A stretch of 17,477 nt of DNA from Apopatocola sp963628785 (lineage in GTDB: Bacteria > Bacillota > Clostridia > Oscillospirales > Oscillospiraceae), in the NCBI GenBank assembly GCA_963628785.1, contig CAVGGQ010000046.1, positions 1-17,477 of the forward strand. The letters are read 5' to 3'. The notes beneath the pieces are model-generated. The model was not told the DNA's origin, did not search any database, and worked only from the letters and a program-made list of their open reading frames with translations. Shown one piece after another: positions 1 through 5,017 of the stretch (its first letter is position 1; the number at the start of each line of letters is the position of its first letter). The translations under genes and the position numbers were made by a program.

Positions 1-227
1 GCTCTGATTAACTAATTTCTACCATGCAGGTGTCCAACTTGCACTTGCAATTTGCGAATCGTAAAAAAATGATAAATTTGATAAAAATGTGTAGCTCATG
101 CTTACTCGCAGGATTTCCTGCAAAACCGACAAATCGCCGCAAAACCGTACCGCCAACTCCGCAGGAAAACCGCAACAAAAGTGAATTTTCCTCCCTACTC
201 CGTGGTATAGCCACATTGGTTCGTTAA
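1..227. other. AT-richer flank without a convincing gene
   Basis: Short open frames exist on both strands, but none has a good ribosome site, a recognisable motif or codon use like the neighbouring genes, so none is called. The stretch holds a small hairpin (GCAGGA, two-base loop, TCCTGC, 108-121) and loose repeats of a GCAAAACCG-like word around 120-172. It could be the distal flank of a gene outside the window. Nothing functional is assigned. Confidence 0.5.
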
Positions 228-260
228 AGAAAAAAGCTCCCCCGAAGGGAAGCTTTTTCT
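226..260 (-). terminator. Rho-independent terminator of the esterase operon
   Basis: Reading the minus strand, AAAAAGCT pairs with AGCTTTTT, continued by an inner GGG/CCC stem with one mismatch and a short loop. The hairpin is followed by a T-rich tract (TTTTTTCTTT). It lies about 30 bases beyond the esterase stop codon, as expected for the end of that operon. The A-rich other side may let it work in both directions. Confidence 0.85.
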
Positions 261-290
261 TGATGGCCCGGTCGGCAAAGCGAAGCGGGG

Positions 291-1475
291 CTACATGGCA
301 AATGCGACTTGGAGGAAGTTGTAGAGTCCTACGATCCAGGCGCTGTAGGTGTGGCCGGCGCCGGGGATCCGGGTGAACCAGGCGTTTTCGCCGTCGGTGA
401 GGCCGTCCACGCGGTCGGTGAGCTCGATGAACTGCGCGCGGTGGAGCTTCGCCATGGAGTCGCTCGTGCCGATGCTGTTATAAAAATAGCGGATGGGGTA
501 AGCGCTGTTCGCGTCGCTGTTTAGCGCGTCTGCGGCGAGATCGACATAGCAGTCGCTCCCCGAGAAGCAGCCGAACCAGGCGAAACAGTCGAGGCACAGC
601 GGCATGACGGAGTTGTAGGCGTAGATGGAGCCCATGGAAAGGCCCGCATAGGCGAAGTGATCGCGCGCGGCGGTGATGGATTCGATGCTGCCGTCGGCGG
701 CATAGGTGGAGTACCGGCTTATGATGGCGGGCAGAATGTCTCCGCGCAGCTCGCGGGTGAACTGTTCTTCGTCCTTCACGCGCGAATAGTCCGAATAGTT
801 TCGGGAATTGCGGTAGAAGGTCGGCGTCACGATGATCATCTCGCGCGCCATCCCGCAGGCAATGAGGTTGTCCACCATGCGGTTCGTGTGCACGTAAAAG
901 TCCGTGCCGTACGTCGTGTAGACAAGGTTGTTGCCGAACCAGTACGTTTCGTCGCTCCCCGTGCCGTGGAGAAGGATGAGCACGTTGTACTGCTTCGAGC
1001 TGTCGTAGCCGTACGGCAGATACACGGTCATGTTCTTATAGTAACTCTCGCGTACGTACCCGAGGCGCTCGTTCACATAGTCGTGCGTCTCGTAGGTGAC
1101 GGTCTCGAGCGTGCCGGGGCATCCGCTTGCATAGAAGAACGACTTGTCGACGGCCGTGTCGATAAAGGCGGGCACGCGCCCGCACATCGGGCACTTCGAC
1201 GCCGTATAGTTATGCCCCACGGTCTGCCCGCAGGTGAAGCACACGCACGAATCGATGTCGTGCTCCTCGTGGGTGCACGGTGTGCCGCACGCGACGCATA
1301 CGCCGTCCGTCCAGCCGGGATGATCGCACGCGGGCGCTTCTCCGGCACTCTGCGCGTTCCCGGCCGAATCGGGTGCGGGGGAGGGCTCACTCTCGTCCTC
1401 GGCGGCCAAGGCTCCGGGGACGGCAATCGCGGCGAGAATGAGGATGAGCGCGAGGGCGCGGCGCAGCACTCTCAT
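291..1475 (-). CDS. Secreted alpha/beta-hydrolase esterase (esterase-D/feruloyl-esterase-like) with Cys-rich N-terminal segment
   Basis: The 394-residue product starts with a signal peptide (basic start, hydrophobic 5-24, ALAA-type cleavage site), then a short acidic, Pro/Ser/Ala-rich linker. Residues about 50-98 carry nine cysteines in CxxC-like knuckles (VACG, FTCG, CPMCG) with nearby His, which looks metal-binding. The rest is a putative esterase domain (PF00756-like): LLHGTGSDE for the oxyanion region, nucleophile Ser280 in GLSMGS, likely acid Asp339 in IGTSD, and His375 in GAGHTYSAW. Such enzymes hydrolyse acyl or feruloyl esters on polysaccharides, or small esters; the substrate cannot be told here. 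Its ATG overlaps the upstream phosphodiesterase stop (ATGA) and has only a weak ribosome site, so it is probably translated by coupling. Export means it acts outside the membrane. The family call is firm; the role is inference. Confidence 0.85.
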   Translation of the reverse strand: MRVLRRALALILILAAIAVPGALAAEDESEPSPAPDSAGNAQSAGEAPACDHPGWTDGVCVACGTPCTHEEHDIDSCVCFTCGQTVGHNYTASKCPMCGRVPAFIDTAVDKSFFYASGCPGTLETVTYETHDYVNERLGYVRESYYKNMTVYLPYGYDSSKQYNVLILLHGTGSDETYWFGNNLVYTTYGTDFYVHTNRMVDNLIACGMAREMIIVTPTFYRNSRNYSDYSRVKDEEQFTRELRGDILPAIISRYSTYAADGSIESITAARDHFAYAGLSMGSIYAYNSVMPLCLDCFAWFGCFSGSDCYVDLAADALNSDANSAYPIRYFYNSIGTSDSMAKLHRAQFIELTDRVDGLTDGENAWFTRIPGAGHTYSAWIVGLYNFLQVAFAM

Positions 1476-2314
1476 TTATACTGCACCGGCGGGCGGTAGC
1501 TTTCGAAAATGACGGTGTCCGCGTGCGCCTCTTCGTTGCGGTCGTGCGCCGTCCAGGTGACGCGCATCGCGCCGAGCGCTTCGGCGAGCTTCACGCCGAG
1601 CGACTTTTTGCCGAGACCGTGCGCGATGAACTGCGGGCGGCCGATGCAGCCGATGAGCATGTGGCTCGAGAACCACGCGCCGATGCCGCGTCCGAGCTCC
1701 GCATAAGAGGAAGTGAGCTGTCCGCGCAGGAGGTCGGGCGCATGGAAGCGGAACCATGCGACGATGAACGGGTCAAAGCTCTCCACGCAGAAATTGCCAC
1801 TGTAGGCGTCGATGATCGAGAGCACCTTGGAGCAGAGCTCGCGGCGGCGGCGGTCGGGCGAGGGCTTCACCTCGATGATGACGGGAACGCCCGCCTCGGC
1901 GAGAATCTTGAAAGCGTCTTCAAAGCGGGGCACGCGCTCCTCGGTGCCGCCGAGACGGTACTGCTGCAGCTCCGCGAAGTCGAGCGACTCGACGGTCACA
2001 TCCGCGCCTGTCATGCGGGAGATGTTGCTGTCGTGCGAGACGACCACGATGCCGTCGCGCGTGAGGCGCGTGTCGAGCTCGCAGCCGTAGCCGGCCGCAG
2101 CGGCGGCGCGGAAAGCGGCGAGGGAGTTCTCGGGGATGCCGGCAGCGGCGTCATACAGTCCGCGATGGGCAATGTTCTGCCCGCGGAACGGGAAGCACTG
2201 CGATGCACTCAAGCGGCCCGGCGCAATGAGGAATCCGTACAGGGCAGCCCCCGCCCCCAGTGCGGCGGACGCATACGTCACGGCTTTTTGAACGGTCATT
2301 TTTTTCTTTTTCAT
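1472..2314 (-). CDS. Glycerophosphodiester phosphodiesterase (GDPD), membrane-anchored
   Basis: The 280-residue product hydrolyses glycerophosphodiesters to glycerol-3-phosphate and an alcohol, by family. After a Lys-rich start comes one hydrophobic segment (about 11-32), probably a signal anchor, then the GDPD TIM barrel. The visible signature is His50-Arg51 (AHRG), Glu62-Asn63 (PENS), Glu79/Asp81 (CELD), His94-Asp95 (SHDS) and Glu148 (IIEVKP), the expected catalytic and metal ligands. The frame stays open 22 codons upstream, but the ATG at 2314 follows a GAGGTG ribosome site at good spacing and the added residues look like leader. It is the first gene of a two-gene operon, with its stop overlapping the esterase start by four bases. 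A role in lipid, teichoic-acid or phosphodiester salvage is plausible. GDPD membership is near certain; the exact substrate is unknown. Confidence 0.93.
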   Translation of the reverse strand: MKKKKMTVQKAVTYASAALGAGAALYGFLIAPGRLSASQCFPFRGQNIAHRGLYDAAAGIPENSLAAFRAAAAAGYGCELDTRLTRDGIVVVSHDSNISRMTGADVTVESLDFAELQQYRLGGTEERVPRFEDAFKILAEAGVPVIIEVKPSPDRRRRELCSKVLSIIDAYSGNFCVESFDPFIVAWFRFHAPDLLRGQLTSSYAELGRGIGAWFSSHMLIGCIGRPQFIAHGLGKKSLGVKLAEALGAMRVTWTAHDRNEEAHADTVIFESYRPPVQYK

Positions 2315-2368
2315 GGATATCACCTCGTGATCATAATACCCGGCTCTCCGCCGAGCACCGATAATAAT

Positions 2369-2397
2369 ATTGTATCGCAAGAAATTGCGGTTGTAAA
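2369..2397 (-). promoter_or_regulatory. Promoter of the GDPD-esterase operon
   Basis: On the minus strand TTTACA (2397-2392), a 17-base spacer and TACAAT (2374-2369) give a good sigma-A match, about 55 bases before the GDPD ATG. Its -35 box overlaps the -35 box of the divergent transporter promoter almost completely. Confidence 0.75.
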
Positions 2398-2419
2398 GAG
2401 ACGAGAATTACGGTATGAT
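2391..2419 (+). promoter_or_regulatory. Promoter of the MFS transporter gene
   Basis: TTGTAA (2391-2396), a 17-base spacer and TATGAT (2414-2419) form a sigma-A-like promoter, leaving a leader of about 55 bases before the ATG. The -35 region is shared, on the opposite strand, with the GDPD promoter. Confidence 0.75.
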
Positions 2420-2463
2420 GGATTTGTCCGATCCATCGGGTGCAAATATTTGCGGAAAACCGC
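2417..2463 (+). promoter_or_regulatory. Palindrome cluster at promoter and leader of the transporter gene
   Basis: Three symmetric elements follow one another. GATGGAT/ATCCATC with a 7-base spacer (2417-2437) covers the end of the -10 box and the likely start site. GCAAATATTTGC (2442-2453) is a perfect 12-bp palindrome. GCGG-AAAA-CCGC (2452-2463) lies just before the GGAGG ribosome site. The first two are sensible operator candidates for a local repressor. The third could be a small leader hairpin. No regulator gene for them lies nearby. Confidence 0.45.
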
Positions 2464-2479
2464 GCGGAGGCATCGAAAA

Positions 2480-3895
2480 ATGAAACTTAACTACAAGAGA
2501 ACCTTCCTCATCGGCTTTGCATTCTTCGGCATTCTCCTGCTCTGGCAGGTGTACGACTCCTGGTGCCCCACCTTCCTGACGGACATTTTTGCCCGCAGCT
2601 TTTACGGCATGTCCTCGGCCGCGCTCAAGGCGAGCGACCCCGAGCGCATACTGCACGTGCAGTGGGTCGTCGGCATCATCATGGCGTGCGACAACCTCGC
2701 CGCGCTCCTGCTGCTGCCGGTTTTCGGCCGCCTTTCCGATAAAACGCACACGAAGATCGGAAAGCGCATGCCGTACATCCTTGTCGGCACGTTCGTGTCG
2801 GCCATAGCGTTCCCGTTCATTCCGCTCTTTTTCCACCGCAGCAACATCCTCGGCATGATCGCCATGATGGCCGTCGTGCTCGTGTTCATGATGATGTACC
2901 GCAACCCCGCCGTCGCGCTCATGCCGGACATCACGCCCAAGCCCCTCCGCGCGCGGGCCAACGGCATCATCAACATCATGGGCTACATCGGCGGCGCATT
3001 CGCCACGGTGCTCGGCCTCTTCCTCGTGCTGAGCAGCTATATCAACGCTGCGGACGCCGACCGCAATCTCTGGACGATCGAGCTGCCGTTCATCATCGCC
3101 TCGGTGCTCATGGTCATCTCCGCGCTCGTCCTCTTCTTCACGATCCGCGAGAACGAGATCGAAGAGGAAATGGCGGACGAAATGGCACTCGGCGAGCAGA
3201 TGGCGGCCGTGGAAACGCCCATCGACGACGACAAACCCATGAGCGCCGGCAACAAACGCATGCTCCTCGCCATCCTCGGCGCGGAATTTCTGTGGTTCAT
3301 GTCCGACAATGCCCTCGGCACCTACATCGGAAACTATGTCATTTACTATCTGAACAGCGCCTCGAGCGCCACCATGGTGCTCACGATCGCGGGCGGCCTC
3401 GCCTCGGTCATCGGCTTTGCCGTCGCGGGCCGCATCGCCGACCGCATCGGCCGCAAGTGGACGATCTCCGCCGGTCTTGCCTGCACTTTTGTCGGCCTTA
3501 TCCTCATGTGCTCCGTCGCCCCCACCGGCACCGCCGTCGGCGAGCACGGCGAGTATACGTTCCCGGTGCTCCTCTACGCCGTGTGGGCCATCAAGGGCTT
3601 CGGCATGGCGCTCGTCCACAACTGCTCGTTCCCGATGGTCGTGGAGCTGTGCTCGAGCAAAAAGATCGGCAAATTCACCGGCTACTACTACACCGCGAGC
3701 ATGTCCGCCCAGACCATCACCCCCGTCGCCCTCGGCTTCGTCCTCGACGCCACCATGGCCTGGCGCACTCTCCCCATCTACGCCTGCATCCTGACGGCAG
3801 CCGCCTTCATAGTGTTCACCGCCCTCGTAAAAAACATCAAAGCCAAAAAAGTCGAGACCCCCAGGGGCCTGGAAGCCTTCGCCGAGGAGGAGTGA
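2480..3895 (+). CDS. MFS sugar transporter, GPH (glycoside-pentoside-hexuronide)/sucrose-porter-like
   Basis: The 471-residue product is a polytopic membrane protein with about 12 hydrophobic segments in two halves, joined by an acidic cytoplasmic loop (roughly residues 215-255, rich in Glu/Met). Each half has the loop signature after its second helix: GRLSDKTHTKIGKR near residue 82 and GRIADRIGRK near residue 316. The N-terminus with WQVYDSWCP and the SDKT..KIGKRMPYI loop fit cation-coupled sugar porters of the GPH/SLC45-like group. The frame is open far upstream, but that part is antisense to the GDPD gene. The ATG at 2480 follows GGAGG (about 2466-2470) and a promoter, so it is the start. 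It is divergent from the GDPD-esterase operon, so a shared carbohydrate or glycerophosphodiester substrate is possible. The transporter call is firm; the substrate is unknown. Confidence 0.88.
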   Translation: MKLNYKRTFLIGFAFFGILLLWQVYDSWCPTFLTDIFARSFYGMSSAALKASDPERILHVQWVVGIIMACDNLAALLLLPVFGRLSDKTHTKIGKRMPYILVGTFVSAIAFPFIPLFFHRSNILGMIAMMAVVLVFMMMYRNPAVALMPDITPKPLRARANGIINIMGYIGGAFATVLGLFLVLSSYINAADADRNLWTIELPFIIASVLMVISALVLFFTIRENEIEEEMADEMALGEQMAAVETPIDDDKPMSAGNKRMLLAILGAEFLWFMSDNALGTYIGNYVIYYLNSASSATMVLTIAGGLASVIGFAVAGRIADRIGRKWTISAGLACTFVGLILMCSVAPTGTAVGEHGEYTFPVLLYAVWAIKGFGMALVHNCSFPMVVELCSSKKIGKFTGYYYTASMSAQTITPVALGFVLDATMAWRTLPIYACILTAAAFIVFTALVKNIKAKKVETPRGLEAFAEEE

Positions 3896-3936
3896 GGCAG
3901 GCTGCTGATGCGTCCCCCGGCAACACCGTAAAACCC

Positions 3937-3980
3937 GCACCGCCGGTCGAGCTCTTGTGTCTGACCGGCGGTGCTTTCTT
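3937..3980 (+). terminator. Terminator between convergent transporter and TetR genes
   Basis: A perfect 12-bp stem, GCACCGCCGGTC with GACCGGCGGTGC, encloses a 14-base loop and is followed by TTTCTT on the plus strand. On the minus strand the hairpin is followed by GGGTTTTA, so it can serve both converging genes. It ends seven bases before the TetR stop codon. Confidence 0.9.
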
Positions 3981-3986
3981 ATCGGC

Positions 3987-4595
3987 TTATTTCTTTCTGT
4001 GCATTTCTATGATGCTGCGGATGTAGCGGTTCAGGTAGGTGCGGTAGGTGTCCATGGGGACGGGGTCTTCGCGGAGGATGATGCTGTAGCAGGTGGAGCT
4101 TACGAGCTCGATGATCGTGTAGATCAGGAGATCCGGCTCCTCCCATTCCTGGCGGCTCTCCTCAAAAAGGAGGCACAGCTCACGGTAGCACGAAAACTCC
4201 TCGTCGGAGGAAAGGTTGGTGAAGGCGCTGCGGAAGACACCCCACGAGAGATTTTTCTTCACGAACATCAAAAGCAGGTGGTCTTTCTGCAGCTGGTTGA
4301 GCACATCGTCCACGACGCAGATGATGGCGTCCTCAAATTCGTACAGCTCGCCGCCCCGAGCGCGCAGCGTCTCGATGGCGTGGGAAAAGACCTCCCCGGC
4401 GCGGCGGGCGATAAGGCGCGCTTCGATCTCTTCCTTATCCTTGAAATATAAATAGAATGTCCCCTTGCCGACGCCCGCGGCGGACGCGATGTCCGAGATC
4501 GATGTCTGCGCCGTCCCCTTCGTCGTAAACAGCTGAAAGGCGGTCTCCAGCAGACGCGCCTTTTTTTGTTGCTTGTTTCCTTCGGCTTTTCCCAT
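3987..4595 (-). CDS. TetR/AcrR-family transcriptional regulator, likely repressor of the adjacent efflux operon
   Basis: The 202-residue product has the TetR N-terminal helix-turn-helix at about residues 12-58: ARLLETAFQLF, then the recognition part ISDIASAAGVGKGTFYLYF and the closing KDKEEI. The variable C-terminal part (about 65-200) is the ligand-binding and dimer domain. The gene faces away from the MMPL transporter operon, the usual arrangement for a local repressor, and the spacer holds four matching inverted repeats. The ATG at 4595 is preferred because family homology begins there; an AAGGGG ribosome site sits about 14 bases upstream, rather far. The same frame is open to an ATG at 4745, which would add 50 residues encoded by a foldback repeat. 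That longer form cannot be excluded. Family call certain; target strongly suggested; inducer unknown. Confidence 0.92.
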   Translation of the reverse strand: MGKAEGNKQQKKARLLETAFQLFTTKGTAQTSISDIASAAGVGKGTFYLYFKDKEEIEARLIARRAGEVFSHAIETLRARGGELYEFEDAIICVVDDVLNQLQKDHLLLMFVKKNLSWGVFRSAFTNLSSDEEFSCYRELCLLFEESRQEWEEPDLLIYTIIELVSSTCYSIILREDPVPMDTYRTYLNRYIRSIIEMHRKK

Positions 4596-4616
4596 TTTCG
4601 CGCACGTTTCCCCTTG

Positions 4617-4775
4617 GGCAACACCGCACAATGTCGTCTGCGGCGCTTTGCGGATCTTTTTCACCGACTCTGCGTCATCAAACCTTGCCATACACAAAGT
4701 ATGGCTGCGGTTTTCTTCCTTGATTCGGCAAAAAATCTCTCGCAAATCGCTCTTGCCGAATTATGCGGTGTTGCC
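4617..4775. mobile_element. Palindromic foldback (MITE-like) element at the 5' side of the TetR gene
   Basis: The two ends are inverted copies: GGCAACACCGCA at the left edge and TGCGGTGTTGCC at the right. The similarity continues with scattered mismatches along both arms, about 75-80 bases each (compare GCTTTGCGGA with TTTGCGAGAGA), to a central GCCATAC-ACAAA-GTATGGC hairpin at 4687-4705. That centre coincides with the midpoint of the element. CTTG lies directly outside both ends (4613-4616 and 4776-4779), a possible 4-bp target duplication. There is no transposase inside, so mobility would depend on an element elsewhere. It sits between the likely TetR promoter and its start codon, so the mRNA would carry a long hairpin just before the ribosome site. 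Confidence 0.65.
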
Positions 4776-4800
4776 CTTGTTCTTAAGAATGTATGCTATA

Positions 4801-4829
4801 AGGCTATTACAATTTCTCCGAAATGTCAA
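4801..4829 (-). promoter_or_regulatory. Probable promoter of the TetR gene
   Basis: On the minus strand TTGACA (4829-4824), a 17-base spacer and TAGCCT (4806-4801) make a usable promoter with a perfect -35 and a weak -10. It lies outside the foldback element and 21 bases from the first operator copy, so autoregulation is possible. The weak -10 keeps this tentative. Confidence 0.45.
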
Positions 4830-4849
4830 TCGTTCCGGAGATAAAAAAC

Positions 4850-4862
4850 TGACCGATATTCA
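4850..4862. promoter_or_regulatory. Operator copy 1 (half-degenerate)
   Basis: TGACCGATATTCA has an intact left arm (TGACC) and a degraded right arm, compared with the full copies nearby. It is nearest to the regulator's own promoter, where a weaker site would suit autoregulation. Confidence 0.45.
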
Positions 4863-4902
4863 GAAATTTCCGGGCGGCGTTTTGTGCAGGTAAACGAAAA
4901 AC

Positions 4903-4915
4903 CGACCGATGGTCA
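4903..4915. promoter_or_regulatory. Operator copy 2
   Basis: CGACCGATGGTCA matches the TGACC-NNN-GGTCA consensus in all but one outer base. It sits about 20 bases upstream of the transporter promoter's -35 box. The inverted repeat with a 3-base centre is a typical TetR-family half-site layout. Confidence 0.6.
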
Positions 4916-4934
4916 TTTTTTCATAATTTCAATG

Positions 4935-4963
4935 TTGACTAACGGTCAGTTTTCCGCTACACT
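4935..4963 (+). promoter_or_regulatory. Promoter of the MMPL-lipoprotein operon
   Basis: TTGACT (4935-4940), a 17-base spacer and TACACT (4958-4963) form a good sigma-A promoter about 55 bases before the transporter ATG. It lies between and on the TetR-type operator copies, which makes repression by the divergent regulator the simplest reading. Confidence 0.75.
4936..4948. promoter_or_regulatory. Operator copy 3, overlapping the transporter -35 box
   Basis: TGACTAACGGTCA matches the consensus with one arm mismatch and covers five of the six bases of the TTGACT -35 box. A bound repressor here would directly block RNA polymerase. Confidence 0.7.
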
Positions 4964-4982
4964 CCCGCTTGCAAAAAGAAAG

Positions 4983-4995
4983 TGACCAATGGTCA
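4983..4995. promoter_or_regulatory. Operator copy 4 (perfect arms)
   Basis: TGACCAATGGTCA has perfect 5-bp arms around AAT. It lies just past the expected transcription start, between the promoter and the GGGAAG ribosome site, where a bound repressor would act as a roadblock. Confidence 0.7.
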
Positions 4996-5017
4996 ATTTA
5001 ATGGGAAGTGACGCGGA

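Noticed and set aside
8..227. Short open frames on both strands in the first 227 bases
   Set aside because: No ribosome site, no homology cue, and mutual overlap; not callable as genes.
657..1499. 280-codon plus-strand frame across the esterase gene
   Set aside because: Val/Arg/Ala-rich with no domain, while the minus strand encodes a clear signal peptide and catalytic triad.
1523..2479. In-frame upstream extension of the transporter reading frame
   Set aside because: It is antisense to the GDPD gene, lacks transporter-like sequence, and the promoter and GGAGG site place the start at 2480.
3919..3930. GGCAACACCGTA near the transporter end, similar to the foldback element's terminus
   Set aside because: Eleven of twelve bases match, but no partner end or arm similarity is found around it; probably chance or a tiny relic.
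2408..3940. Long open frame antisense to the transporter
   Set aside because: His/Arg/Glu/Asp-rich composition, no motif and no ribosome site: a by-product of GC-rich coding DNA on the other strand.
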